64,000 nt of DNA from Lentimonas sp002292345 (GTDB lineage Bacteria; Verrucomicrobiota; Verrucomicrobiia; Opitutales; Coraliomargaritaceae): positions 1 through 64,000 of the forward strand of contig CAXLMP010000079.1 in NCBI GenBank assembly GCA_964187655.1, read 5' to 3'. Position numbers and translations under genes: made by a program. Below, in pieces: positions 7,595-18,121 of this stretch. The stretch's first letter is position 1. Each line of letters opens with the position of its first letter. The notes beneath the pieces were generated by a model. It was not told the DNA's origin and searched no databases. It saw nothing but the letters and a program-made list of their open reading frames with translations.

Positions 7595-9136
7595 ATGCAG
7601 CTATTAAAAACGCCCCTACTTCTCGTATTCATTCTCGCACTCGGCATCTCGGCGCTGAAAGCAGATGTGACGCTTTCTAATATTTTTGGTGATCACATGG
7701 TGCTCCAACGCGAACAAGCGAATCCCGTATGGGGTAAAGCCGACGCCGGCGAGCAAGTCACCGTATCGATAGGTGCTCAATCGCATCAAACGACGGCCAA
7801 CAAACATGGAATCTGGCGTGTTAAATTGGATCCAATGGAAGCAAATGATCAACCACAGCTGCTTCAAGTGTCAGGTCGCAAAAATCAGGTCTCGATTGAA
7901 GATGTCCTTGTCGGTGAAGTCTGGGTCTGCTCAGGGCAATCCAATATGCAGTGGCCACTCACTAATACATACAATGGAGCTGTGGAGATCGCTACCGCCA
8001 ACCACCCGCAAATCCGTCTCATCTCGGTGCCGCAAGTCGGTTCACAAGAGCCGCAAGGCAACTTCAACGGCGCATGGAGCGTCTGCTCGCCGGAATCTGT
8101 CAGTGACTTTTCGGCAGTCGGCTATCTCTTCGGCAGTCGCATCCACAGCGCACTCGGCGTACCAGTCGGCCTGATTGACAATGCGTGGGGCGGCTCAGCT
8201 GCCGAAGCATGGGTGCCGCGCGATGCGCTGGAAGCAGACGGCGGCTACGCTAGACTGCTCAACTCGTGGGATACAAAAGTCGCCGCTTATACAGACGAGA
8301 TACACGCGGCCAAGGTTGCCGAATATAAAGCATGGCTGGAGGCTGGTAAACCTGGGAAGGCAAAGCGTTCTCCCAGAGATTTCCGCGCTGGCCAACATCG
8401 TCCAGCCAACCTGTTTAACGGCGTATTAAATCCCATCATTGGATACGGCATGCGAGGCGTCATTTGGTATCAAGGCGAGTCCAACGCTGGCCGCGCCACC
8501 CAATACCGTGACCTCTTCCCGCTAATGATTAGTACGTGGCGCGACCTCTGGCAGCAAGGCGAATTTCCGTTCTACTGGGTGCAACTCGCTGACTACATGG
8601 CAGAAGCCTCCGAGCCAGCCGACAGTGCCTGGGCTGAACTGCGTGAAGCGCAAACAATGACGCTCGCACTACCCAATACCGGGCAAGCTGTGATCATTGA
8701 TGCCGGCGAAGGACGCGATATACATCCACGCGACAAAACCACTGTCGCCAATCGCCTGGTTCGGCTCGCACTCGCCAACGATTATGGCTTCCAGATAGAT
8801 GCACAAAGCCCGCGTTATGCATCCATGCAGGTCAAGGACAGCGCCATCGCCCTCACCTTCGATCATGTCAGTAGCCAAGGGCTGCATACCTTTGATATCA
8901 AACAGCCAATTGGTTTCACTATCGCTGGCGAAGACCAAGTATTCGTCAATGCCGATGCCAAGATAATCGGTAAGAATAAAGTGCACGTTTCCAACGCGAA
9001 TGTATCGAGCCCTGTCGCGGTGCGCTATGCATGGGCCAACAACCCAAAGGCAAATCTACAAGATCGCAACGGCTTACCAGTCACGCCATTCCGCACGGAT
9101 GACTGGCCCGGCATCACCGCCAATGCAACCAAATAA
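7595..9136 (+). CDS. Secreted sialate O-acetylesterase (SGNH hydrolase)
   Basis: The 513-residue protein begins with a signal peptide (about 1-23, ending before DVTLSNIFGDHMVLQR, the usual N-terminus of this family). The catalytic serine lies in CSGQSNMQWPL near 118, and the conserved WYQGESN follows near 290. The Asp-His pair of the SGNH triad is probably in the D-x-HPRDK region near 375. Such enzymes remove O-acetyl groups from sialic acids or other acetylated glycans in the periplasm or outside. The alpha-L-fucosidase gene follows in the same direction, 161-215 bases downstream depending on its start, so the pair probably serves breakdown of a decorated, fucose-containing polysaccharide. 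Confidence 0.88.
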   Translation: MQLLKTPLLLVFILALGISALKADVTLSNIFGDHMVLQREQANPVWGKADAGEQVTVSIGAQSHQTTANKHGIWRVKLDPMEANDQPQLLQVSGRKNQVSIEDVLVGEVWVCSGQSNMQWPLTNTYNGAVEIATANHPQIRLISVPQVGSQEPQGNFNGAWSVCSPESVSDFSAVGYLFGSRIHSALGVPVGLIDNAWGGSAAEAWVPRDALEADGGYARLLNSWDTKVAAYTDEIHAAKVAEYKAWLEAGKPGKAKRSPRDFRAGQHRPANLFNGVLNPIIGYGMRGVIWYQGESNAGRATQYRDLFPLMISTWRDLWQQGEFPFYWVQLADYMAEASEPADSAWAELREAQTMTLALPNTGQAVIIDAGEGRDIHPRDKTTVANRLVRLALANDYGFQIDAQSPRYASMQVKDSAIALTFDHVSSQGLHTFDIKQPIGFTIAGEDQVFVNADAKIIGKNKVHVSNANVSSPVAVRYAWANNPKANLQDRNGLPVTPFRTDDWPGITANATK

Positions 9137-9351
9137 GATTTAAACGGATCACACTATGCGCAACAGCCCAAGGTTATCCGCACGCTGCAACTGAAGTACC
9201 CCAACCCAATACGATGAAAAACCATTGCACCCACTCTACATCGCAGCATATTTGGCGTTTCAAGTCCTGTAAACATCCCCAAAAATCGACATTTTAAATG
9301 CTCTCAAACAACACGCAGGGGTCTCCCCGTCAACAGACACCTTACAATAAA

Positions 9352-11187
9352 ATGATCAAATCAACCGCTTCCGCGATAGCCATGGTTAGCATGCTGTTTG
9401 TATTTAACGGATCATCAATATGCTGTGCAGAAGAAGATACTTCGAAATTAATCATCGATACTGAATCAGCAACAGATCGTGAAGCTCGCATGGCTTGGTG
9501 GAAAGAAAGCCGCTTTGGCATGTTTGTGCACTGGGGCCTCTATTCATCCGCAGAAGGCGAATGGGGCGAGAAAACCTTTACCAGAGGTGCTGAGTGGATC
9601 CAAAAAAAGGCCGCTGTGCCTGCAGACGTTTATCAGGCAACCATGTTGCCAAAGTTTAAACCCTCAGTGGATTTTGCTAAACAATGGGCGCAGTTGGCAA
9701 AACAGGCTGGGGCCAAATATGTCGTCTTCACTAACAAGCATCATGAAGGCTTTGCACTACACGATTCAGCGCAAACCGAATTCGATGCAAAGGACGTGAC
9801 TGGGCGAGATTTACACAAAGAGATCACCGAAGCCATTCGGAGCGAAGGTTTGCGTTTGGGTGTCTATCATTCGCTCTGGGATTGGCACCATCCTGATGCC
9901 CCAGCTGGCAAGGGCACAATCAATGTGGCAGGACTGAGCATGGCAGATCGCACGCTACCCCGCTACCTGGATTACCTTCATGCGCAGGTCAATGAGGTTA
10001 CCGATGGGCGCTACGGTGCAGTCGATATACTGTGGCTGGATTACTCGAGCCAGACCTTCGAAGGCGAAGACTGGAAGGCCAAAGAACTCGTCAGCTTGGT
10101 TCGTAAAAATCAGCCGAATACGCTGATTAATAATCGCCTGTGGAGTCATAAAAAAATGCAAAACAGCATAGGTGATTACTGGTTCGGCGATTTCTCTACA
10201 CCTGAACAGCATATTCCGGCAACTGGTATTCCTGGAGTTGACTGGGAAACCTGCGATACTTTGAACATCACCTGGGGCTGGAGCAAATATGCGACCAACT
10301 ATAAATCTTCAAAAGATTTGATTTGCCGATTGATCGATGCGGTCAGTAAAGGCGGCAACTATCTACTCAATATTGGGCCGCTTCCAGATGGCTCTATTGA
10401 CCCCAAATCCATTGTGCGCTTTCAAGATATTGGCGAATGGATGCAAGTTAACGGCGAATCGATCTACGGCACACAAGCGGGGCCGTTCACCAAACTCCCC
10501 TGGGGCCGTGCCACCTTAAAACAAATGCCCAATGACACGCATCGGCTCTATTTGCATGTGTTCGACTGGCCCAGAAACGGGAAACTACTGATCCCCGGCC
10601 TCAACTCGACACCGTCGAGCAGCTATCTAATCGATGGAATCAATAATCAGCCAATTGAATTCAAAAAGACCACAGCAGGAATCCTCCTCAGTGGATTACC
10701 CGAAGAACCTGTGCATACTGCCGCGTCTGTCATCGTAATCAATACCGACCAAGCGCCTAAAGTTACCACCTATCGCATCAATGCCTCGACTAATGGCACG
10801 TTCATTTTGGAGCCATCCGACTCAACTACCAAGAATGGTGTTAAATATAGTGATCACACAATCAACAAACGCTCCCAATTAAATAATTGGAAGAAAGGAG
10901 GAGTCGCCACGTACCCGCTTCGAGTAGACACTGCATCGACCTATTCGATCGAAATTGAAGCCGCCATTAATAAACTGGAAGCTGGCAATGAATTCGTTCT
11001 TTCGGTCGGCAAAATAAAGGTGCCACTCACAATGGAAGCAACAGGCGGGAAACAAAATTGGAAAACCCTCAAGGCCGGCTCGATCTCACTCCCCTCAGGA
11101 GAAATCGAATTAAAGCTACACTGTATCAGCCGACTAGGCACCGATGAGATCGCAATCTCAATAATTAAGTTAAAGCCGGCGGAGTGA
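9352..11187 (+). CDS. Secreted alpha-L-fucosidase (GH29)
   Basis: The 611-residue protein starts with a signal peptide (about 1-27). The GH29 catalytic domain follows: MAWWKESRFGMFVHWGLYS at the N-terminal end, FTNKHHEGFALHDS, the nucleophile aspartate in DILWLDYS, and GGNYLLNIGPLPDGSI. A C-terminal beta-rich part of about 200 residues could be carbohydrate-binding. The enzyme releases L-fucose from fucosylated or fucan-type glycans. I prefer ATG 9352 because the signal peptide starts there. ATG 9298 would put 18 polar residues in front of it. No sulphatase is nearby, so desulphation, if needed, is encoded elsewhere. Confidence 0.9.
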   Translation: MIKSTASAIAMVSMLFVFNGSSICCAEEDTSKLIIDTESATDREARMAWWKESRFGMFVHWGLYSSAEGEWGEKTFTRGAEWIQKKAAVPADVYQATMLPKFKPSVDFAKQWAQLAKQAGAKYVVFTNKHHEGFALHDSAQTEFDAKDVTGRDLHKEITEAIRSEGLRLGVYHSLWDWHHPDAPAGKGTINVAGLSMADRTLPRYLDYLHAQVNEVTDGRYGAVDILWLDYSSQTFEGEDWKAKELVSLVRKNQPNTLINNRLWSHKKMQNSIGDYWFGDFSTPEQHIPATGIPGVDWETCDTLNITWGWSKYATNYKSSKDLICRLIDAVSKGGNYLLNIGPLPDGSIDPKSIVRFQDIGEWMQVNGESIYGTQAGPFTKLPWGRATLKQMPNDTHRLYLHVFDWPRNGKLLIPGLNSTPSSSYLIDGINNQPIEFKKTTAGILLSGLPEEPVHTAASVIVINTDQAPKVTTYRINASTNGTFILEPSDSTTKNGVKYSDHTINKRSQLNNWKKGGVATYPLRVDTASTYSIEIEAAINKLEAGNEFVLSVGKIKVPLTMEATGGKQNWKTLKAGSISLPSGEIELKLHCISRLGTDEIAISIIKLKPAE

Positions 11188-11238
11188 TTCGCGTACTCCT
11201 TAAAAGTTAATTTAGTTAGAAAATTGCCGACTGCTTTC

Positions 11239-11274
11239 TAAAAAAACGGGTGAATCTGTTAAGATTCACCCGTT
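11239..11274 (-). terminator. Terminator of asd (strong 12-bp stem)
   Basis: AACGGGTGAATC and GATTCACCCGTT (11245-11256 and 11263-11274) form a perfect 12-bp stem with a 6-base loop. On the minus strand a run of T follows (the A-run at 11241-11246), so it works best for asd, which ends at 11298. It may also stop read-through from the fucosidase. Confidence 0.88.
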
Positions 11275-11297
11275 TGTGAAAAAAATACCGAAATACG

Positions 11298-12304
<1,007 letters not shown>

Positions 12305-12311
<7 letters not shown>

Positions 12312-12850
12312 TTGATTTTATAAAGGAAAACGGGCGTGTAAAACAAAGCTGCGAGGCCTTGTCAATCACGCCGACACATCGTCAAGTAATCGTTTCGATT
12401 GAGCGACAGGAACTTGCGCTCATGTTTGACGGCGTGCTACGGCGCGTTTTTTCGATCTCTACATCGAATAATCCGCCCTCATGCAAGGCTGATTCCTACG
12501 GCACGCCGCTCGGGTTGCACGCACTGGCGGATAAGATCGGCGATGGCGAACCGCTCGGCATGGTGTTTAAGGGCCGTGTGCCAACAGGGCAGATTTCTTC
12601 AGAATTCCCCGAGGAAGAACAACAGCGTAACCTGATTACCACCCGCATCATCCGGTTGCGTGGGATGGAGCCTGACAACAGCAGTGCAGGCTGTGACAGT
12701 TACGCGCGCTACATTTACATCCACGGCACTAACCATGAAGACCGGATTGGTGAGCCGTTCAGCGGTGGCTGTGTCGAGATGCTCAATACCGAAGTGGTTG
12801 AGCTATTCGAAGCGGTGGCGGAGGGCGATCTAGTTTGGATTTGCGCTTAG
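12305..12850 (+). CDS. L,D-transpeptidase (YkuD-type) with altered active-site motif
   Basis: The 181-residue protein has the YkuD catalytic pattern near its C-terminus: HGTN from H140, then SGGC with the nucleophile C156. The family motif is normally S-H-G-C, and here that histidine is glycine. Family members crosslink peptidoglycan 3-3 or attach proteins to it. The protein has no clear signal peptide from ATG 12305, which lies inside the divergent asd start, so the true start could be the TTG at 12359. Without an export signal the location is uncertain. The family assignment is firm and the activity is less so. Confidence 0.78.
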
Positions 12851-12957
12851 GCCATAAGAATGGCAATAAAAACAAGAGGGCTTGAAATTTTGCAAGAATC
12901 AGACGATAGCAATAAGTTAGGTTTTACTTCGTCTACTATTTCACGCCATCCATTACT

Positions 12958-14220
12958 ATGAAACGCTCGTCACTTGTCCTCTACCTTGCGGCCTGGTTCG
13001 CCAGTATCGCCCTCGCCTTTTTCATCGGACGGGCGCCATCATCGACGGGCACAAGCACCGAACAAACCGCATCTAAGGCATTGAGTGCGACTCAATTACA
13101 AGAGGCCGTGCGAAGCGCGCCAGCACGAGTAGATACCGCGGAGGCAGCTACCAGCGAAGTTGAAGCGGCTGCTATGTTCGAGCAGCTACGCACTCAGAGC
13201 AGCGCAATGACACGTCAGTTACTTAATGCGGCCCTTGCAGTCCCGATCTCAGATCCCGGCAGATCAGAGACGATCAACCAGCTACTGGAGCAACTAGCCG
13301 CGTCGGATCCATTGGCCGCACTTGAGTTTGCGGATGGCATTGCGTCGCTGCGCGACGCCGAGCAAGCACGTAATAACATCCTCGAAGTATGGGCGAGAAA
13401 TGAGCCGATGGCCGCGTTGGCTTGGGCTGACTCGGCCTTAGCGGATGTGCCGTACAACCTGCGCAACTCACAAATGGAAGCTATCATCCGGGGTTTTGCT
13501 GAGACCAATCCCAAAGGCGCATTTAACTATGCGAATGCCTTGAGCGAAGCAACCACCTCAGAGTTACGCCTAAAAAACCGCCTACTGAGTGAGGTGATCG
13601 AAACACAGATCGGCGGCGGTGGACTGGCGGAGGCACAAACAACAATCGCACTGATGCCTGATGGCCCGAGTAAAGAAAACTTACAGCGCGAACTGGTCAA
13701 CGAATGGGCCGCCTTTGACCCTTTGAGCGCTGCGGCCTATGTGCAAGGACTCGGCAGCGATGCCAGCACTGGCATGAAGACCGCCTTAATCGGTGAATGG
13801 GCCGAGAGCGATCCCGCGGCGGCGGCGGCATGGTTGAGCAACCTATCCGCAGACGATCCCGCCTACTCGTATGCGACCACTCAGATCACCCGCGAATGGA
13901 CCCGCTACGACCTGACCGCCTCTTCGGAATGGCTCAACTCCCTGCCGGCTTCACCAGAATTGGACCGCGCCGTTGCCACCTACACCTACCGCGCTGCCCA
14001 AGAAGACCCACCGACCGCAATGAGCTGGGCGGAGTCAATTAATAATGCACACATGCGCAACCGAATGATGCAACAAGTCGCCGCCAATTGGAAAAACGAC
14101 GATCCGAAAGGCTTCACCAGCTATCTGGACAATAGCGATTTGAACGAGGAACAGCGCGAGAAATTAGAAACAGCCAAATCATGGCACTCTTCCGGCCATA
14201 GCTGGGGAGGTCGACGGTAA
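12958..14220 (+). CDS. Membrane-anchored repeat protein with DP-x-A-A-x-W units
   Basis: A single membrane anchor (about 6-26) is followed by an extracytoplasmic region of about 390 residues. This holds about eight imperfect repeats of 31-40 residues with the core W-x3-DP-x-A-x-x-W-x3-L, for example EWAAFDPLSAAAYVQGL and EWAESDPAAAAAWLSNL. The pattern predicts an all-helical solenoid like HEAT or Sel1 repeats and so a binding scaffold in the periplasm. I do not know a named family for it, although similar W/DP repeat proteins are familiar from Verrucomicrobia. It ends in a short His/Gly/Arg-rich tail. The priming glycosyltransferase gene ends head-on 4 bases away. Confidence 0.75.
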   Translation: MKRSSLVLYLAAWFASIALAFFIGRAPSSTGTSTEQTASKALSATQLQEAVRSAPARVDTAEAATSEVEAAAMFEQLRTQSSAMTRQLLNAALAVPISDPGRSETINQLLEQLAASDPLAALEFADGIASLRDAEQARNNILEVWARNEPMAALAWADSALADVPYNLRNSQMEAIIRGFAETNPKGAFNYANALSEATTSELRLKNRLLSEVIETQIGGGGLAEAQTTIALMPDGPSKENLQRELVNEWAAFDPLSAAAYVQGLGSDASTGMKTALIGEWAESDPAAAAAWLSNLSADDPAYSYATTQITREWTRYDLTASSEWLNSLPASPELDRAVATYTYRAAQEDPPTAMSWAESINNAHMRNRMMQQVAANWKNDDPKGFTSYLDNSDLNEEQREKLETAKSWHSSGHSWGGRR

Positions 14221-14224
14221 ATAA

Positions 14225-15637
14225 CTAGTAAGCCGACTTGGGTGGGATGATCACCTGCACTGCGGTCTTCAGTAAGATCCAAATATCGAGCCAGAACGAC
14301 CAACCGCGAATATACTCTAGGTCGTAGCGCACACGCTCTTCGATCAGTGCCAGTTCGGTCACTTCCCCACGAAAGCCTTTACATTGTGCCAGTCCCGTGA
14401 TGCCGGGCTTCACAAAATGGCGGGTGCGGTAGATATTTACCTGTTCACTAAATTCACTATCATGCTGGATCAAATGTGGGCGCGGCCCCACCACACTCAT
14501 CTGACCACGCAGCACATTGATAAACTGCGGAAACTCATCGATACTAGTGCGACGCATGAATTGGCCAAATTTAAAAACGCGAGCATCGCCCTCAGTCGCC
14601 TGTTCACCTTCGCGCGACGGGTTCGAACAGTGCATCGAGCGGAACTTATAGATATTAAACAAGCGTCCCCGTTGGCCTGAGCGCTGTTGCCTAAAAAACA
14701 TCGGCCCTGGTGACTCACGCAAAATCATCAGCTTGGCAAACAAACACATCCAGGGCAGCACCAATAGCACGACTGGCAGAGACACACAGATATCCAATAC
14801 GCGTTTTAGCGCACGGTTAATCGGGTTTTCCAACGGCTCCTGTTGCAGCGAAAAGAAGGTATGCCCACCTTGTTTGACGGGAATCAGCTCTTGCTCAAAA
14901 TATTCCTCCCATGAGTTAAAGATCAAGATCCGACACCCCGCTTTGTCACAAATCTCCATCACAGAATCGATCCACCAATCGGAACCACGCGTCTCCAACA
15001 GCACCACTTGATCGATCTTATGCTGCTCAATCAAGTCGGCGAGCTGCATAAACTCGCCGATGATTGGCATCTTCAATTTACTGTTGGCCACGCTTTCGTA
15101 AGTGATCAAGCCAAGCAACTCGATACCAAAAAACGGCTGCCGCGCCGCCCAATTCTCCAACTGACGGGCCGATTTCTCACTGCCCAAAAAGACCGTGCGT
15201 ACCGAATTGTGGCCACGAAATGCAAACTGTGCGATCCACTCTGGAATGTAGCGATTCAGCGGGATCACTGTCAGCCAGAAAACCAGAATAAAGGAGCCGA
15301 CAAACAGACGACTGATTGCCTTGTCCTTGGTACAGAAAACAATCGCAAAGAGCACCAAGCTCAGCACCCAAGTTTGATAATTCGCAAGTCGCACCGCAGA
15401 CACCCAGCGAAATGAAGTCAATTCACTGTTCTGCTTCGCATCATGATCACTACGAAACGAGACCAGCCCCGCCATAAAGACAGCAAGGAAGTACAGTAAC
15501 AGATTGATTTGCTTCAAATCAATGCGCCCCAGCAACTCAGCACTCACAAATAACATCCCCCCAAACAGCGCGAGCGTGTAGAGCACCACGAATGCGTGAC
15601 TCATTATGCGTAGGCCTTGTGTGCGGTTTCCAATCAT
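14225..15637 (-). CDS. Polyprenyl-phosphate sugar-phosphate transferase (WbaP/WcaJ type priming enzyme)
   Basis: The 470-residue protein has five predicted N-terminal membrane segments, a central nucleotide-binding-like domain (about 150-255) and a C-terminal bacterial sugar transferase domain. That last domain starts with NRALKRVLDICVS and contains GPMFFRQQRSGQRG, YKFRSM and GITGLAQCKGFRG. Such proteins transfer hexose-1-phosphate to undecaprenyl phosphate and so begin synthesis of an exopolysaccharide or O-antigen repeat. It is transcribed away from the glycosyltransferase operon that starts at 15787, with about 150 bases between them. It probably supplies the lipid-linked primer for that operon. 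Confidence 0.92.
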   Translation of the reverse strand: MIGNRTQGLRIMSHAFVVLYTLALFGGMLFVSAELLGRIDLKQINLLLYFLAVFMAGLVSFRSDHDAKQNSELTSFRWVSAVRLANYQTWVLSLVLFAIVFCTKDKAISRLFVGSFILVFWLTVIPLNRYIPEWIAQFAFRGHNSVRTVFLGSEKSARQLENWAARQPFFGIELLGLITYESVANSKLKMPIIGEFMQLADLIEQHKIDQVVLLETRGSDWWIDSVMEICDKAGCRILIFNSWEEYFEQELIPVKQGGHTFFSLQQEPLENPINRALKRVLDICVSLPVVLLVLPWMCLFAKLMILRESPGPMFFRQQRSGQRGRLFNIYKFRSMHCSNPSREGEQATEGDARVFKFGQFMRRTSIDEFPQFINVLRGQMSVVGPRPHLIQHDSEFSEQVNIYRTRHFVKPGITGLAQCKGFRGEVTELALIEERVRYDLEYIRGWSFWLDIWILLKTAVQVIIPPKSAY

Positions 15638-15786
15638 CTAAATATACAATCGTTTGTACTAAACAGGACTATGGAGGCGAACCCTCTGCATTGTAAACAA
15701 AAAGAAGGGTGAGTAACTGGCCCGAAGCCAATCTTTACCGTTGTCACCCTGCCTCCCTAGCCTAGCGTGAGACCACCCTAAATAAT

Positions 15787-16329
15787 ATGACGATTCAGCT
15801 GGATAGCCCCCATTCCTCCGATCCTCTCGAATGGTTTTGCCTACGCACGCAAACCAAGCGAGAGCACATTGCAGCGGCGATTCTCGCAAAAATCGACTCC
15901 GTTGAGGTCTTTTGCCCACGGATTAGTCAAATCAAGAAAACCCGCACTGGCAAAAAACGCTTTGTGGAGGCGATGTTTCCAGGTTATATCTTCGCTAAGT
16001 TTTCGCTGCGCGATAATTATCGCCGAGTTATCCACACTCAAGGCGTCAGTCAACTCGTACAACAAGGTGAGCGCCGCGCACTGCCCGAGCAGCTGATCGA
16101 AGATCTCCGCGCCAGTGTGCCCGAAGGCATCATCGAAGCACCTGATCCCAGTATCGAACCAGGCGCGCGAATTGAGTTCTCATCTGGCTCTCTACAAGGC
16201 CTCAACGGCAAAGTGCTCGCACAACTTTCTGCGTCCAACCGCATTCAAGTACTACTCGAATTCCTCGGCAACGAGATCACCGTGGCTGTCAATGCCGACG
16301 ATATACTACTCGCACCCGAGGCAGAGTGA
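15787..16329 (+). CDS. NusG-like specialised antiterminator (RfaH/UpxY/LoaP type)
   Basis: The 180-residue protein has an N-terminal NGN domain (about 14-115, beginning EWFCLRTQTKREHIAA and containing FPGYIFAKF) and a C-terminal KOW domain (about 122-178, with GLNGKVLAQLS). It is the first gene of a polysaccharide operon, the position typical of specialised NusG paralogues that let RNA polymerase read through long surface-glycan operons. It is unlikely to be the housekeeping NusG, which normally lies beside secE and ribosomal protein genes. The stop codon overlaps the next start (GTGA). I saw no ops-like element upstream, but the recruitment sequence in this phylum is unknown to me. Confidence 0.88.
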   Translation: MTIQLDSPHSSDPLEWFCLRTQTKREHIAAAILAKIDSVEVFCPRISQIKKTRTGKKRFVEAMFPGYIFAKFSLRDNYRRVIHTQGVSQLVQQGERRALPEQLIEDLRASVPEGIIEAPDPSIEPGARIEFSSGSLQGLNGKVLAQLSASNRIQVLLEFLGNEITVAVNADDILLAPEAE

Positions 16330-17099
16330 GGCCACGTCCAGTTATTTACCCAATGGAGACCGCGATCAAAACCGTTCAGATATTAGGCATCCCCTTTTAC
16401 AATGATAGCCTCGAGACTGCCTTGCAGATTGCCCATCATGACGGCGGCCTGTTCTTAGCTCCTTCCGGCCCCGGACTCGCAGAACTCGGCAACAATCCGT
16501 ACTACGATCGCGCACTGCAAGAAGCCGACATCAACTTAATCGACAGCGGCTACCTCGCCCTGCTCTGGAAAAAACGCACTGGTGAAACACTACAGCGCCA
16601 CTCAGGCTTGAAATTCATCCAAGCACTGATCGATACGCCGAGTTTTAAGAAAAACACACGGCAACTCTGGGTCATGCCCGACCAAGCACACAGTGACGCC
16701 ACAAAAAACTACCTTTCAAAACAGCAGATCCAGCTGGACGACGAGCACTTTTACCTCGCCCCCTACTACACGGATTTTCCGATCGAAGATCAGGCATTGC
16801 TCGATACGATCCGTGAGCAACGCCCCGACTACGTCATCCTGAACATTGCGGGCGGCAAGCAAGAGGTGCTGGGCCATTGGCTGCGCACTCAGCTCGACTA
16901 CAGCCCCACGATACTTTGCATCGGTGCGGCCATCGCTTTTCTTACGGGTAAACAGGCACGCATCCCAAAGTGGGCAGACCGTATCTATATTGGTTGGTTA
17001 CTGCGTATTTTAACCAACCCGAAAACCTTCCTTCCTCGGTACTGGAGTGCGCGTAAGCTTCGCAAGCTATTGAATCATCATTGCGAGACCTCTGCATAA
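16326..17099 (+). CDS. WecG/TagA/CpsF-family glycosyltransferase
   Basis: The 257-residue protein has the GT26 layout: ILGIPFYNDSLETAL at the N-terminus, then SGPGLAELGNNPYYDRAL, NLIDSGYLALLW with a conserved aspartate, HSGLKFIQALI, and GGGKQE-like and IGAAIAFLTG segments near the C-terminus. Members transfer N-acetylmannosaminuronic acid or N-acetylmannosamine to lipid-linked sugars on the cytoplasmic face. It probably adds the second sugar to the lipid primer. The GTG at 16326 overlaps the stop of the antiterminator gene. ATG 16353 is an equally possible start. Confidence 0.88.
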   Translation: MRPRPVIYPMETAIKTVQILGIPFYNDSLETALQIAHHDGGLFLAPSGPGLAELGNNPYYDRALQEADINLIDSGYLALLWKKRTGETLQRHSGLKFIQALIDTPSFKKNTRQLWVMPDQAHSDATKNYLSKQQIQLDDEHFYLAPYYTDFPIEDQALLDTIREQRPDYVILNIAGGKQEVLGHWLRTQLDYSPTILCIGAAIAFLTGKQARIPKWADRIYIGWLLRILTNPKTFLPRYWSARKLRKLLNHHCETSA

Positions 17100-17101
17100 A
17101 G

Positions 17102-18121
17102 ATGAAAATCGTTTTTCAGAGTTATGCCTTTCACCCCGCTGTTGGAGGGATCGAAAGCAGTGCGCAAATCTTTATCCGGGAGTTTATAAACGCGGGTCAC
17201 GAGATCCGAGTTCATACACTAACCTCACTTGGGACACAGCAGGAAATCAACACGGTTCCAGTCTATCGAAACCCCTCTCTCCCACAGTTGCTAAACGATT
17301 TTAAATGGGCGGACGTCATCTACCAACACAACCCCTCACTGCGCCTATCTTGGCCAGCCATCGCCTCATCCACACCACAAGTCATTTCAATTCGAACTTG
17401 GATGCGACGTTCGGAAGATAATAGCATTTCATTACTCGATCGCCTTAAACGTTATTATGTCAGTCGGCAAACGGTCATTTCCAACAGCCAAGCAACTGCC
17501 GACGACCTAGACTTCTTCAGCACAGTCATTCAAAACGCATATGATGACCGCATATTTAATAATACGACTGAAAGTGACACGCGAGACGGATTAGTCTTCG
17601 TCGGCAGACTCGTTAAAGACAAAGGCTGCGACGTCTTAATTGATGCGCTCGTACAACTGAATTCATCTAACATTCGCCACAATTTAACTATAATCGGATC
17701 CGGTCCAGAAGAGGCGGCTCTTAAGCAACAATCAAGCCAGTTGGGTTTAACCCAACAAATCAACTTTCTCGGACAACAATCACCAAGCACTGTCGCTCAA
17801 ATCCTAAACCAAAGTAAATATCACATCATTCCATCTCGATGGGCTGAGCCGTTCGGAATCGTCGCCCTAGAAGGGATCGCTTGCGGCGCCATACCGATTG
17901 GCACTGATCAAGGCGGTCTGGTCGATGCCATCGGCAAGTGTGGTCCGTTATTTCCGGCAAATGATTCTAGCACACTGGCAGCGCTGATCGAAGAGCTCGA
18001 CCAAACACCACCATTATATCGACAATATCTCGAAGAACAGCAGCATCATTTAATCCAACACAGCCCTAAAACAGTCGCACAACGCTACCTCGACATTTTC
18101 GAAAAAGCTTCTAAAAAATGA
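17102..18121 (+). CDS. Family 4 glycosyltransferase (GT-B fold)
   Basis: The 339-residue protein begins MKIVFQSYAFHPAVGGIE, the donor-independent N-terminal edge of GT4 enzymes. The nucleotide-sugar half contains GLVFVGRLVKDKG and the EPFGIVALE retaining-enzyme E-x7-E motif near 275. It should add one sugar to the growing repeat unit. It starts two bases after the previous stop. A longer in-frame start at 17081 would overlap the previous gene and adds nothing conserved. The sequence becomes more AT-rich from here on, which is common in transferred surface-glycan genes. Confidence 0.9.
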   Translation: MKIVFQSYAFHPAVGGIESSAQIFIREFINAGHEIRVHTLTSLGTQQEINTVPVYRNPSLPQLLNDFKWADVIYQHNPSLRLSWPAIASSTPQVISIRTWMRRSEDNSISLLDRLKRYYVSRQTVISNSQATADDLDFFSTVIQNAYDDRIFNNTTESDTRDGLVFVGRLVKDKGCDVLIDALVQLNSSNIRHNLTIIGSGPEEAALKQQSSQLGLTQQINFLGQQSPSTVAQILNQSKYHIIPSRWAEPFGIVALEGIACGAIPIGTDQGGLVDAIGKCGPLFPANDSSTLAALIEELDQTPPLYRQYLEEQQHHLIQHSPKTVAQRYLDIFEKASKK

